From Capillidium heterosporum (Eukaryota; Entomophthoromycota; Entomophthoromycetes; Entomophthorales; Capillidiaceae), in the NCBI GenBank assembly GCA_016630905.1, contig WBMQ01000012.1, positions 1,364,001-1,428,000 of the forward strand: a DNA stretch of 64,000 nt, read 5' to 3'. The notes beneath the pieces were generated by a model. That model saw nothing but the letters and a program-made list of their open reading frames with translations, did not search any database and was not told where the DNA came from. Made by a program: the position numbers and the translations under genes. This document shows, one piece after another, positions 33,226 to 46,571 of the stretch (positions are counted from its first letter, which is position 1; the number at the start of each line of letters is the position of its first letter).

Positions 33226-35687
33226 CTATTCATCAACAGCCACGATATTATCTTCTACTGGCTTCAGCAGTCCAAGGCGGGCGTTGGCGATATATTGCAG
33301 ACTATTCTTCAATAAATTTATCGAGGATTCGTTGATGATCGGGTGAGAACTCAATACACTTCGATTCGACAGCTCTTTTGGATACCTGTGCCTTGTAGTG
33401 AGGGATGGCCTAGGGACATAGAACCTAGCGACAACGTACCACAGCAGTGCCACTGTAAAGTGCAAGTTCGCCTGACTTAGATGGGGGATAAGTAGATTCA
33501 ACGTGTTGGTGAGATGTTGGATGTTGACTTGGTGCAGCCCAAAGGATGGGCTAGGTTTACAGGCAAGGCTATCTAGCCAACTAATGGTCAAATACTCCAA
33601 CAGCTCAGGGTCATGATAAAGCGCTGGGACGATGAATTTAAAATTTTTATCACCCCACTCGGGCCGATCTTTGAACTGTGTAGCAACAGTATAAAGTAAC
33701 TTTCGAATCGAATTGAACTCTATTTTACATGTATGGCACGCTGACATGGCCTGCGAGACAAAGTGTGGGTCAATGTAAAGTTTCTGTGAAGCAACCATAT
33801 TAATTAGAGGGATCACCTGCTTGATATCCTTGCACTTGCTGTAATACGCGAGCAGTGAAGTGAAATGTTGGATCTCGATCTTAATTCCTGATCGAATAGC
33901 ATTGTTGAAGACATTGATTATTTGGGTTGGAGCTTGTAGTTTTCGAAATGCATCGATCAGGACCTGGTAAGCTACCGAATCGAAGGTGTGGTCATTGGAC
34001 TGTTCAACGACGTTGATTACGTTTCGGATGTTGGAAAGGGCGTTGGGATAAGTGGCGTAGGCACTAAGCAGTTGGGTTAGATGGACTATGTTAACTTCAA
34101 CGTCGGATTTGGAGGCGGATTTGATAAGCTCTTCCGCCTTTTCCAAGTCATTGTTCCTTGCGAACCCTTTCAGTAGACTGGTGACGATAGATGGTGTAGG
34201 GCTGATACCGATCTTACCCATATGCTTGAGTATATTCTCAGCTTCAGCCACCTGTCCGATACAGCAGTAGAAGCTTATTAAAATGCCGAAATCAGACTGG
34301 TTAAACGCGTATTTGATGCTGTTGGTATGCACTAAAAGTCGGTCGAGGAAACTAATCATCTGCTTCGTATCTATCAGAGATTCTTTATACTGCGAAAATA
34401 AGAGGTACAGTATTCGGGTAATGTTGGTTGAATCGTGGCTGCACAGAAGCAGTACTATGAGGTGATCTTCAGTAAGGACGACGTTCTCCCACTTGGCTAA
34501 CAAATGCTCTACCATTGGTTGCGATAATACAGAGATCCATTGTTTAAAGAAAGGGTCATTGCTATCCCTCAAAACTTTCATCAATCTCAACGCGTTGGAG
34601 GCTTGGCCTTGGAACATATAGTGCCAGAAGAGCTCGTCAACCTCCGCTATCCGTGACGGAGTTATCCTTTGCTGGAACTTGTCAATGAGCTTGGTATTCA
34701 ATGCTGTATCCAGCCCTTTGGTGAGGTAGGACCAGGGGATTGGGCTATGGTTCATGCCATGCACGATAAAGTTGCTGAGCTCTTGGTCATTCCCCGAAAT
34801 CCACTCCTTTACCAAATAGAAATGGAGGTTGCGTGTCAATTTGGTATTGGGTCCTTGGCGATAGATACGTTTAGTATATTTGAGACATAGGGGTTGATGA
34901 CCGTCCTTGAATAGCTGCTTCATGACACTTAGGTAGGGGCCGTTGACTTCTGCTTGACATCTGAGCCAGCATAGATGCATTACCTTTAAAATACTTTTGG
35001 CGACAAACTTGGGAATTGCACATTGGTTAAGATGACTGACAAATGGCAAGGTAAGCTTAGAGAGTACCTGCGATGCAACTATCAAGTCCTGATTGAGTAA
35101 GCTGTTGACATGGTGTTGCTCCCATACCCAATTGGTAAACGTGATTATTTCGTCGACGTTCTCTACAACGTTGTAAGATTTATTTAAATTAATAGATAGA
35201 TCCTTGAGCACTAGACTGGGAGCTTTATCTGTTGATAGTATTTCGGATAGGAAAGACGTAGATTGGTGCTCAAGTAAAGCTGATGCGACGTTATTTCTAA
35301 GGGGGTAGCTTTGGGTGGAATAGCTGCATTTACTGATGATAGTAGGCCTAACGAATATAAAAAGAGGTACAGAGTGGTTTAGATAATTTGATTTCGAATA
35401 AAAACGCTGTATGCTCGAACCAGTTGCACTATTTCCTCCATAGCTGTAAGTTGGCTTTGTATGTCGTAATGGCCGGGAAAAGGAATTCCACCTCCTTAGA
35501 TGTTTTTGATTTGAACAAAGTTGGAGTAGGTTTCGATTATCTAAAAGTGTTCGATATTGGTCCTGAAGTAATGAAAAGTTTGGTTGGGTTCTAAACAATC
35601 ATACATGTTAATTAATTGGAAATGAATATTTCGTATATAGTCGATAATAACCTTCAATAATTTATTTATAAAGAAAATTTACCTCAT
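33226..35687 (-). CDS. Mitochondrial pentatricopeptide-repeat protein
   Basis: About 790 residues of helical repeats. The clearest PPR-like units are in the middle: FGILISFYCCIGQVAEAENI, ITPSIV-type text as GISPTPSIVTSLLKGFARNN, LEKAEELIKSA and VAYQVLIDAFRKLQAPTQII. The N-terminus is rich in Arg, Ser and Tyr and poor in acids, as in mitochondrial presequences. Such proteins bind organellar transcripts; the target is unknown. The long exon has no in-frame ATG near its 5' end. A 92-base intron (35591-35682) joins an upstream ATG-AG at 35683-35687 to A-ACC, giving MRTQPNFSLL, which fixes the start. No other intron and no frame break. Confidence 0.75.
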
Positions 35688-36480
35688 TAAATTTGATATT
35701 TAGCGATATAAAAGTAAAACCTAGGATGAACTAAGTATTAATCGATAAGAATGTTTACTTGATGTATTAAGAGTGAAATAGATTATAAAGTAAATGCTAG
35801 TATTCTATACTTCAATAACATTCATGGCCAGGATGATAAAACTAAGCTTTAAAAATGTTTAGATAAAAGCCCAGCATTATAATAATGTCAATGTCAAGTC
35901 TTACTTTATTATAGCTGATGTAGCAGTGTAAACTTCTATACGATATCCAAGTTGGCAGAAAGCTGAAAGTTTGTTATCAGTCGATAGTTGAAAGTATGGG
36001 TCGACTTTGAATCACAATCTCTGATCAAAACTTTTTGATCTGCAAAGTGGGGAATAATTTGCAGTCTTTTAGAAGTTTAGTCAAATTTGCAATTTTTTGA
36101 ATGTGAGCAAGTGTTCGGTATTGCTAGATTTGTAAATATGTTTTGAATTTGGAATTGGTAACCATTAGTTCAGAACAGAAGTGTAATTTAGGTTCTGGTG
36201 GTTGTTAGAATGTATAGTATAGGATATAATATAGTTTCTCATTTAAAATCATATACATATGGTTAAGCACCGCTACCTAAAACACATAAAGTAGTTTTAC
36301 TCAAATACTGGATATTGAGAAATGCTATATTAAAATCAAAGTTTTGACAATAAATAGCAATACTTAACGATGGGCCTAAAATTGCTATTCGTCTCTAATA
36401 GTACAACATTCCTTAATTGTGTCAATAGAATAATAGAGTTATAGAACAGCCATTTTACTGAGCTTCATTTACAGCTGAAC
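35688..36480. other. Spacer between SSADH and PPR genes
   Basis: About 790 bases, AT-rich; PPR promoter and SSADH 3' region. No supported gene. Confidence 0.3.
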
Positions 36481-38598
36481 TCAAAGTCCAAAGGTGATGA
36501 ACTTAACTTCGGTGTAGTCGTCGAGACCATACTTTGATCCTAAATAAATTCCAATTAGTTATGAATATCGAATCGGAAATATAAATTACCCTCCCGACCT
36601 AGGCCACTCTGCTTAACCTAACGTAAGATTAGTATATGCAAGCAAAATTAAACTACCCCTCCAAACGGTGCCACGTTCGTCGAAACACTTGGCGAATTGA
36701 TGGCGACCATACCCGATTCGATAACCTCAGCAAACTTCCAAGCACGCGTCAAACTGTTGGTGTAAAAATAGGCAGCCAAACCAAACTCGGTATCGTTGGC
36801 AAGTTGAATGGCTTCTTCATCAGTGCTAAAGGGGATGATGGCAAGTATGGGGCCAAAAGTTTCTTCACAGTTGATGAGAGTGGTAGAAGAGACATTAGTT
36901 AGTAGTGTAGGTTGATAGAAGGAGCCTTGCTTGCCCTCAACGCGAGTGCCACCGCAATGGAGTTTAGCTCCCGATTGCAAAGCATTATCGACGTGCTTTT
37001 GTACTTTGTCTATGGCTTTCTCGTTGATCAAAGGGCCTACTGTTACACCAGAACTGAGCCCATCCCCAACTTTTAGATTCTTCATAAGTTCTTTAACTTG
37101 ATGAGAAAAGTCGGACAGTATGGAGTGGTGGACGTAAATGCGATTGGGGCAGACACAAGTTTGGCCGGCGTTACGGAATTTCGCTGCGATGAGACCTAAT
37201 CGTTGAATGCAAATAAAAGGTTACATTTACTATATTTGGACTGTTACCTTCGGCGGCTTTCTTTATATCGGCATCATCTAGTTATAATTAGCAAAATATA
37301 TGTATTTTAAAATTTACCAAATACTATGAAAGGTGCGTTACCACCCAACTCCAACGAGACCTTTTTGACGGTCGATGCAGCATCGATCATCAAAATTTTA
37401 CCGACTGCAGTCGATCCTGTAAAAGAAATCTTACTGATCTGGTTCGATGTACACAGAAGCTTCCCAATGTCTTTGGTAAAGTTGTGGGTCGTAATGACGT
37501 TTACGACCCCTTCCGGGATACCAGCTTGCAGCACAAGCGATTGGAAAGCCAAGCAGGATAGTGGCGTTTCAGAGGCTAAATTTCACGTTAGTAAATTGGG
37601 ATTTAGATATACTTGCCTGGTTTTAAGACGCTAGTGCATCCTAGTGATCATTTCAAGTTTAATTAATGCAGTAACTATACTAACTTACCAGCTGCAATTG
37701 CTGCTCCGACCTAAAAATGTGTATTAGAAACAGGCAGCATGTATTTTAAAAGTACCTTTCTAGCCAACATAGCCAAAGGGAAGTCTAAAATGTATGATAT
37801 AGCGTCAATATAATTAAAACAAAATAAATTACTCCAAGGAGTGATAATACCACACACACCAACTGGTTGACGGATCGTTACATACCGATGGTTCTTTACT
37901 GGTGAAGGTATAAAATCCCCATAGTTGCGTAAGGCTTCTTCTCCAAACCATTCGATAAATCCAGCAGCATAACGAACTTCCCCCAAGCCCTTGTTTAAAA
38001 ATTAACTAATGGACGGCTATAATTCTTACTTCAGCTAAAGGCTAAAAGTAAACCTTAGTTTATGTACTTCTGAATTTTAAATTGTACCTTTCCACTTTCC
38101 AACGTAATTAGGGTAGCTAAATCGTTCTCATGCTTCAATATTAACTTATGTAGCTTTAGAAGCCAGTCGTGGCGTTCCTTGAAAAAGAAAATGGCTGTCA
38201 ATAAAAAAATACCAGTAGTTAAATTACCTTAGCGGTTGTATTTCTAGTGATGGTTTCAAAAACTTTGCGGGAATGGGCAACTAACTCTTCCGAATCTTTT
38301 GCTGACATATCTGGTAGTTGGGCAAGTAAAGTTAGGTCACTGGGGTCTAATGAAAGTTGATATTAGCATAGATAATAATAGTAGATTTACTTTTGACGTC
38401 GAACGTCGAGTTACTCTTAACTTTGGGGTGGGTATCCAAGATACTATGAGATACCAACTGAACACTAATTTAAGTTCATTTGCTAAAACAAATGATTACC
38501 TTGCTCTTCAATGTATCGGTAAACATAGACCTACTGCTTAAAACTTTAAATGTATTTGTTGATAAAGCTTTGGTTGTCAAGCGACTGATATTTTTCAT
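36481..38598 (-). CDS. Succinate-semialdehyde dehydrogenase, NAD(P)-dependent
   Basis: Oxidises succinate semialdehyde to succinate in the GABA shunt (GabD/Uga2 group of aldehyde dehydrogenases). Seen: VGVCGIITPWNFPLAML, AAGCTSVLKPASETPLS, GVVNVIT, FTGSTAVGK, catalytic Glu in LELGGNAPFIVF, catalytic Cys in NAGQTCVCPNRIYVH, NCEETFGPI and the group signature KQSGLGREGSKYGLDDY. The N-terminus (MKNISRLTTKALSTNTF) looks like a mitochondrial presequence; a second ATG at SRSM could give a shorter form. Thirteen introns, all in frame, one with a GC donor (CCAG, then GCAAGT, near 37617). No shift needed. Confidence 0.92.
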
Positions 38599-39656
38599 CT
38601 TGGTATTTTGAACTTGGAAGGTGCACTATTTTCACTGAAAACGACTACATTTTGCAACTTTCAAAAGTCCAAGTATGACGTTTCAAAACTGGCATCATAC
38701 TTTACTGGCGACCATGCAATTCATGAGCTATCAAATAAGATGCTTTCATGATAAAGTCCCAACAGTTTAGAAAACTGTACAGTATAATTGGATAGCTTGA
38801 GAAAAAGGCTCATGGATTAATATATTATGAGCTGTTAGTCATCTGTAATTCAAAAGCTTGACCAAAAACCAGTTTGTAAAGGATATTCAAACTATTTAGA
38901 TATGGTAATAAAATATAAAAGACTATTCAGCTGCTTGAAGCATATGCACCTTCCTACATTCAACTTATCCAATCCCCAACAGTCAAAAACTGAAAGAGTC
39001 AGACTCCCATTCGGTTTATTGCTTTATTTTCAAATCGACCACTACGTTAAATCCAAATGGTGGCTTATAATGTGCTGGCAGCCCAGCTTCAAACTACCCC
39101 ACCAAATAATCAAATTTCACAGTAGACATCAAATTGAAATTTTAGGGTGTTTTGCAGCAACATGCCGACAATTGAAATGTATTTATGAAAACCTCTCTTC
39201 AAGCTTTGAAACGTATAGTACCTTCCAATAAACATTGCCAACTGAAATATCTACTAGATCCCGAGACAAAGCAAGCATCCATTTAACTCGAAACACTGCT
39301 TCACATCTGCATCTATCTAATTTAAATGAATCATTAAACACCATGCCAACTACCTATTCGACCAAAACAAGCAATTTATCGAGCTACAAGCTAGTATCGC
39401 CATTTCGTATAGCACACTTTCAATATAAGGCACTATGCACTCCTTGGTACACCTAATTAATGCCTAATAAATCGAAGTTGATCAGCAGCTTCCCCAAACA
39501 ACTATCACGTTGGCAATATAAGACGCCAAAGACATGTAGTTGAAGCTGCACTTGGCAACACATAAAAGGCGCAAATCAAGCTCAGGATTTCTAAAATACA
39601 TATTAAAGCTACGCAGAGAAATGCAGAAACCATCCAATTTATTATCCAAAACCAGC
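38599..39656. promoter_or_regulatory. Divergent promoter region, SSADH and ERG6-B
   Basis: About 1 kb. Open frames at 38902-39231 and 39235-39456 show no motif and I treat them as chance. Confidence 0.3.
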
Positions 39657-40919
39657 ATGCATGGCGACGTCGTTATCACAAAAGACAATTTATTAAGCAA
39701 GCTGGTCGCCAAAGACAAGAAGTTTACTAAAGAAGTCACTAAAAGCTACAGAAAGTTTTGGAACTCCACCAGCAAGGCAGCCAAGAACCAGGAACCAACC
39801 CAACCTGAACTTGAAGAAGAGCGCAGGCAAAACTATCAAGAATTCGCCAACAACTATTACGATTTGGCAACTGATCTCTACGAGGTAACTCAATCTCGAA
39901 ATTGAATTAACCACTACTTAAAACTAGTATGGTTGGGGTGAAAACTTCCACTTTGCCAGTATGTTCCAAAACGAGACGTTGGCCATGGCTCAAGCGAGAC
40001 ACCACCACTTCATAGCGTTGAATTTACGTCTAATGCCAAACATGAAAGTCCTGGATGTCGGCAGTGGAGTTGGTAACCTTGTATTTCACATTCCTTTCTC
40101 TAAAAAATGTAGGTGGTCCGGCCCGAAGCATAATTCGATTCTCAAATGCTCACGTCACCTGTTTGAATAACAACACCTATCAAATGGAACGGGCTATCCA
40201 GTACGCATCTCAAGCCAACCTATCCTCCAAAAATGAGTTTATCAAAAGTGATTTTATGCACATGGATATCCAAGACAACACGTTCAACGCAGCCTACGCT
40301 ATAGAAGCCACCTGCCATGCCCCCGATCTACTAGGTGTTTACAAGGAAATGTTTCGAGTTGTCAAGCCGGATGGAAGAGTTGCCATCTACGAGTGGTGTG
40401 TCACCGATAAGTTCGACCCAAACAACCCAGAACACAAAGCTATAGGTCTAAATATCCAGGCAAGTGAGTTTTGAGGATTTTTGAGCTGATCTAATCTTTA
40501 GGAGGGTAATGGCTTACCCAAGCTGAACTCGACGGCCCAGGCTTTGGAAAGTTTCAAACAGGCTGGCTTCGAAGTCGAAGTAGCTAGAGATATGGCTCAA
40601 GATGAAAATATTGTTGTACCTTGGTATAAGGCAGCCAAGGGTGAGGATAAAAAAGGTGGTGCCAAGAATTTCTTACGTACGAAACGTGGACTGGCATTGA
40701 CTCACAGCATGGTATGGTTTAGTAAAAATGGATATTTTATTTAGTAGACTGATATTTCTATAGCTTAGTGTCGTCGAATTAGTTGGGTTAGCACCAAAAG
40801 GTACGAAGCAGATGTCCAAGACTTTAGCCAAAGGTCTCGATAACCTAGCTAAAGCTGCAGAGCTAGGCCTGTTTACTCCCCATTTCTTTATGGTTGGGCG
40901 CAAGCCATTGAATAACTAA
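39657..40919 (+). CDS. ERG6: Sterol 24-C-methyltransferase, copy B
   Basis: Second ERG6 gene. Seen: NNYYDLATDLYE, YGWGENFHF, SAM motif VLDVGSGVGGPA (Ser replaces the usual Cys), CLNNNTYQMERA, YAIEATCHAPD, VKPDGRVAIYEW and VVPWYKAAKGED. The four introns are at the same places as in copy A; the third has a GC donor (CAG, then GCAAGT, near 40460), where copy A has GT. The start is chosen at ATG 39657 because it aligns with the start of copy A; an in-frame ATG at 39621 would add 12 residues. No frame break, so both copies look able to make an enzyme. The last sense codon is AAC before TAA. Confidence 0.9.
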
Positions 40920-41099
40920 TATGTACCGGGCCTATTAGTTTTTTCATTGTATAGCAGCTTAAGGAGCTATGTCAAGCACGGTAGCAGTATCCTCTAATTG
41001 GTATTGAGCTGAATTGAATGATATTTCATTTATAGTAATGGGTCTAATATAAATTATTAGAGCTCATATATATACTAGATTCTTTATTATAAACGTTAT

Positions 41100-41260
41100 A
41101 ATTTTGATTATTTTTAAAGTTTGAGTCAGTGCACTATCACCACTTTCTAAACAGGATAGTTCATCTAAGGCTTTATACCAAGGTAAAAGTACTAAATGTA
41201 CAAAGACAAGTTTCAACAACTTGAATTTCGAATTTAATTTCCTTAGCATCATTTGGTTTG
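41100..41260 (-). pseudogene. Remnant of a third ERG6-like gene
   Basis: The minus strand shows KFEIQVVETCL, LPWYKALDELS and SALTQTLK in nearby frames. These resemble GFEVEVARDM, VPWYKAAKGED and LALTHSM of ERG6 in the same order. Stops and frame changes break it, and no SAM-binding motif is found nearby. It lies tail-to-tail with ERG6-B, 180 bases away. Probably a decayed partial copy. Confidence 0.4.
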
Positions 41261-42071
41261 TGTAGAAAGGTTTGGATAGGCTGCCTTTTAAATTAAAGGT
41301 AAGTTTAGTATATCTGAATATACAAACTACTTACCATATTATTTGGGCTCCTCAAACATGAGCTTTTAAGCAGTATACTGAACCATAATGGGGGCTTTGG
41401 CAAATGTTTGTTGGCTAAAAGCATCTCTAAATAAATAAAGTTATATTAGAGACGCTGCTATAAGTCCTCGACACATACAATATTCGAAGGATCGTCGTGT
41501 CTAAGATACCCACCTGTAAAGTCACTTTTGGTATGTATATATACATTCACTGTATATTAGTAGGACATTCAAATAGATATCATTCAGTGTTTTTGTTTTA
41601 CAGCCTTATCTATCACTTATACTGTTATATCTACATCTACTAGTTTTAATTTTTATATCAAAGAGACAGCAAAAAAATTTAATTTCCACTTGTATATTTT
41701 CAACTGTTGGTTAGGAACTTGAAATACTTGCCCATTTAAGAAATCGATATAGAGACTGTATCGTCTCCATATCAATTAGTTGGATAACTCCATTTATTCC
41801 TGTATACAGATGTATAAATGGGAACTGTTAGTTTAGAGTCAATATAAGAGTATATTCACAACTTAAATTGTTGATTTTGCAACTGTATACTCCACCCAAT
41901 TTCATATGAAAATAGCAAAGGCGGACTTCAAATTAGTTGGAAGATGCAATTCTCAAGTTGGATTCGAAGGATGGATTACCCCAAAGCTATTTCCAATAGT
42001 TTCTTGTAGACATGAGTTTAGTTTATGAGCTTCAATTGAACTTGTAAGGTTGAGGTTTGAAATATCATAGC

Positions 42072-45000
42072 ATGTCGTCCTCAAAAGAAAGGCTGCAAAG
42101 CCAAGACCAATATAAATAGTCCAACATAGGGTGAGACAACGTGTAGTCTTTTATATTTTAATATCCAACCCAACGTCCAAAAATTAACTATAGATGCATT
42201 TGAAAACACCTCTACTGACAATAAAACTGAAAACACATCAAAGGACATTTCCGTATCCACTTTGTTTTCTTTTGCCTCCAAGCTAAACTACTATTAGTAT
42301 GACTGGAAATTGTATGTTCCCTAGTCAACTGAACCACCATGCCCACCTTTCCTATCTTCACTGATTCTTTAATAGACAATTATAGGACCTACCAGTTGGA
42401 ATCCGTAGTGAATCCTGAATAGATCACTACCAACCTCAAATTGGTATCGCATGAAGTTTGTGCTAGTATCTTTGTATTGGAGCAGTAGGTCTCACATTTA
42501 AGTTCCTGCATATACTTTTGTGAACCGTGATCAATGAGAACCAAGTACTCGAGATGCAAAAGTGATACTACAAGCCCCTATTGAATCAGAATTTAGATCG
42601 CCTTTCAGCTAAGTTGACCAATGTATACAAGCTTAGGTGTATGTGAGCTGTTGTGGGCGATTTTAGCCGAGGAGTAATTCAAATAAAGATCTTCATGTTC
42701 GCAGTTAACTTATACTAAGGGTTTAGTTTGATCGAAAGTGGCGAGTGTCAGATCCAAATCGTACTCAATGTGTTTCTGGTCCTGTTATTCTGTTTGATAG
42801 CGGTTGGTTTGAGCGTCGGTGACTTTTCAGCTTTGACATCAATTACCAAAGCTGAGTCTATCGTGTTTCAAATAGCCGAGAAAAAGTTGAAGATATATCT
42901 ATTTCTATGTGATAAAGATATGCTACGACGACAGGAAAGTTTGGTACAGATACTGGAGCATATCGAGTTGAAAAATGTCACCTTTTGCTACCTTTCACGA
43001 TTAGAAACAATCGTATTGGAAAGCATGGGTTTAGTAATCGAGCCAAGTACAATTATGGCACTGACTTACCCTTTAGATAGTGAAGAGAGTACGCTCATTA
43101 ATCTTATAGAGTGATACTATGCCTTTGACTTTGGAAATATTTTGTTGGATGGAATCGGTTTGGTAGATACCTGTAAACTTCCTACACACACAAATTGGCA
43201 TAGTCAATCAAGAACTGATGTCATTCGCGTTGTAAGCAAAGGAGAGCATCCTACTTGGATTGAAGGATGGCAAAGCTACCAGTAAGGACGCTTATGATCA
43301 AAGACGCCTTCCAAAATGCTAACACTTCATTCTATCGTTTAAAAATGAGTACAGCATTTTGGTAAGTGACAAAGGTTCGCAATTATTCGGTAGCCAGAAG
43401 CAGTGTATAACTATAGCTCAATTTATAATAAAAAGCCTCAGCATCCTACTGTTGGGCAAGACTACCTCTGCTCTAGATACAGAATCAAAAAGGACCGTCC
43501 AACAGGCTCTTGACAACACATCAAAGAACCGGAAAGTTGTAACTGTCAACCAGCTTAGTATGATATGCAACACCAATATCATAGTCATTATCGAAAAGGG
43601 TACAGTAAAGGAGACGAGGATATACAGTAAGTTGATAAAGAGCGGGTTCTATTTCAAACTAGTCAAAGCTCAAGTTCAAAGATGAATATAAGTACACCTA
43701 CACAAGTTGGAAAAAGGCTGTTGATCGTTTTGTAGACAAAAACTCTACTTATGGAAGATGCCTTGAACGATGAAAATGTGAATATAAAACTGAAAAAGTT
43801 AACCCAGAAGCAAAGTATTAAAAGAAGTAATAGAAGGCCTCCTAGGTTGCTCTTCAATCCTACGTACATTCGAACTTACCAAATCAACCTAGTACCTACT
43901 AGCTGAGATTTTAAGAACTATGCTAGAGGTTGTAATCATGCCCTGCTTTATCATTGTCTTCATTAGCCTGCTGCAGGCATTTTATAATATTCAGGGCGAA
44001 ACTAAACATAAAACTGGTATCTACAGCGCAATCTTCTGGTCTCTCATATTAACAGTTGTTAGTCTTACCGTCTTCATACTGACTACCCTCTGTATAGATT
44101 CGTTCGAAGCAGTCGAGAAGTTTGTAGTCTCAATAGTTTGCAGATCAACTTTCACAGCCACCTAAGACAAGAGATTAACTTTTTGATGATTCTGTAAATG
44201 ATGTAGACAACCTTTCCGCTAAACTCTCAACTAACATTGAGGAAATCCCCAAAATTATCGGCAAGGTAAAAAATCCCATAATCACATGAATATTGGTCCT
44301 GATTGTAGAACTGACTGTTGCCTTTGTAAACGTATGGAAGGTAGCTTTGATTGAGCCCTTTTTCCTACCCATGTGCATCTTTACCTTCTTGACTCAGCTT
44401 GTATTTGCAATATATAGTGACGAAATGGATAATAAGTCCTTTCTCAAGATTTCCATGGCTTCAATCAATTCCATCACCAACATCAAGACGTTGACTGGAT
44501 TGATGAGTGATAATAAATTCTACAAGGACTGTGTCATTTACAAAAAGGAGCGTTCTAAAATGAGCCCTTATAAATTCGTTGGGGTACGACTTCAGCCTAT
44601 GCTCCCAATTTTTGGCGTACGGAATCATTTACAGGTTCAGATCCTGGTTCCCTATCAAAGACGAGTCCACTTTCATGTAAATGTTCTAGATGCTGACGAA
44701 AAGTCTCTTCATTGGAATATCCATATATCAGACAGCTGTTCAAATCGACTCTTATTCCAAGTTGATGCTGGCTGTCATCAACTACTTCAAAGGTTTGAAT
44801 CGGATACTTACTATCGATAGCTCATATTATTATGGCTTAAAACCCACTTTACCACCCAGAAATATCCGAATCAAGAGCAGTAGCTTCACCTATTAAGTTA
44901 AACTTGAAGTCAATGTATTTAGGAGTATTGATCTTAAAGTGCTTGCTAACAAACACACTGCTACCGTAGGTGATACTGATTCTAAAAAATATATGTTGAT

Positions 45001-45574
45001 TATCCTTATCCTTCAGCTCTACAGCCTAAATGACGGCAAGATATTTGCTAACGGGATCAAAGTAAAAGGTTGGAACTTACCCTTGTTGTGATCAGGTATA
45101 TATGTCATAAACCAAAAATCAGTCTTATTCAGTACTACAATTTCTGAAAATATAAGGTCCAGTGAATCAAATACTAATCAGGAAGAAATCAAAGCTACAG
45201 CCAAACTGGCCAACATTCATAGCTTTATAATAATATTCCCAAAGTAGGATACATGAGTAAGACTATGTAAAAATAAACTTTCAGAGGGAGGTCAGAAGCA
45301 ATGTATTACTATCACTAGAACCTTGCTCAACGATTTTAAGTTTCTTTTACTCGATGCAGCTGCTTCAACTTTAGATTTCAAGTTGGAGAAGCTGATACAG
45401 ACAGCTTTGAAAAAAGTGAATAAAGGTAGAGTTACATTGGCTATCACCCATCAGCTTTATACTATTCAAGATTATGATTGTATCGTATTTATACACAAAG
45501 GAAGTATTGTTCAATTTAGAACTCACCAAAAACTTGCTGATAGGAAAGACTACTGCTCCTTAGTATTCTGGTAG
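42072..45574 (+). pseudogene. Decayed full-length ABCB-type (multidrug) ABC transporter
   Basis: Traces of both halves of an ABCB exporter occur in order. These are a start (MSSSKERLQ) with a TMD1-like AYTFVNRDQ, a first nucleotide-binding domain, a second membrane domain (around PCFIIVFISLLQAF and VLIVELTVAFVNVWK) and a second nucleotide-binding domain. Key residues are lost: Walker A is YPLDSEEST where GPSGSGKST is expected, the first signature is LFGSQKQC for LSGGQKQR, and Walker B reads LLLGKTTSALD for LLLDEATSALD. The second Walker B reads LLLDAAASTLD. The frame is interrupted many times. Unlike the frame-shifted genes of this window, conserved catalytic residues are gone, so this is a true pseudogene. 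Confidence 0.8.
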
Positions 45575-46571
45575 CAGTTTTTCAATTAGAATTGTAGATG
45601 ATGGTTGTTGAGATGGAAAGCTATATTTGTAAGTTTAATTACATTGTTGCTAGGTACTGCTCTAATAAATAACTATGCTTTATTATAAGCTATATATATA
45701 TGAAAAGGATGCAACTTTATAAATCGTACATAATAACGAATAGCTGATACATTTATTAAATTTAAGTCTCCTATAGCTGGCTTCAAGTAACTATTCAATT
45801 TTACTACATCTCCCTCCATCTTCAAAGTTGGTAATAGAATCTAGTTGTAATATTTACTCTTCATATTCTTTGCACTTTTCTAAAGTGGTCCAAATATTTC
45901 ACTTTTATCAACCTAGCTTTTGGCAAGCTGCTGCATGGTTACCTTTATCACGTCTGTTGCTTTTATAGTTAGAAAACATGAACAGTTATCTGTAATATGG
46001 AAAATTTAGTCGTGGTACGACATACTCAGATAGTTTGGAGGTGCAATTAGTTGTTTAGTTTGGGTTGAAAGCAGTTTGAAAAGTCACATCAGCTTTGAAA
46101 TTTTTGGCCTGATGAAATTTTTTCCAGATTTAGTTTTGAAGCTACGTCAGCAAGTTTTTGTTGGTGAATTTAGTTCCTAGTTTATTTCTGGAGTTGTGGA
46201 CTAAAGATTGGTATAGGTCTTGGTTAGAAAGGTAGGTGTTTGTTATAGTTGAGAAAACTATGGTTATTTATAAGCGATGATAATATAGATGGAATGCCAT
46301 GCCCAGCCTAGAATGTGATTAGGCTTCGGTCCTAACCAAACTAGAGTACTTGGTCTATCTTACGTTTTGAGTTGACCAACAGTAGGAAGCTTAAGTTTAC
46401 AACTTATAAAACATCTCAAGTGTTAGTATTCTCTGGGATATAAAGAGTAAATTTTAAAATTCAAGTTGAATATCACTTGGACTATTAAATGATAGCAGTC
46501 TTGTCCTTGCAAATGAAACATATGGCTGGTTTGATAAATTGTATATTAAAAAGCCAAGGAAAAAGGTTTAT
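45575..46571. other. Spacer between ABC pseudogene and MBOAT gene
   Basis: About 1 kb, AT-rich, no supported gene. Confidence 0.3.

Noticed and set aside
38902-39456. Two open frames upstream of ERG6-B.
   Set aside because: No motif; probably chance in promoter DNA.
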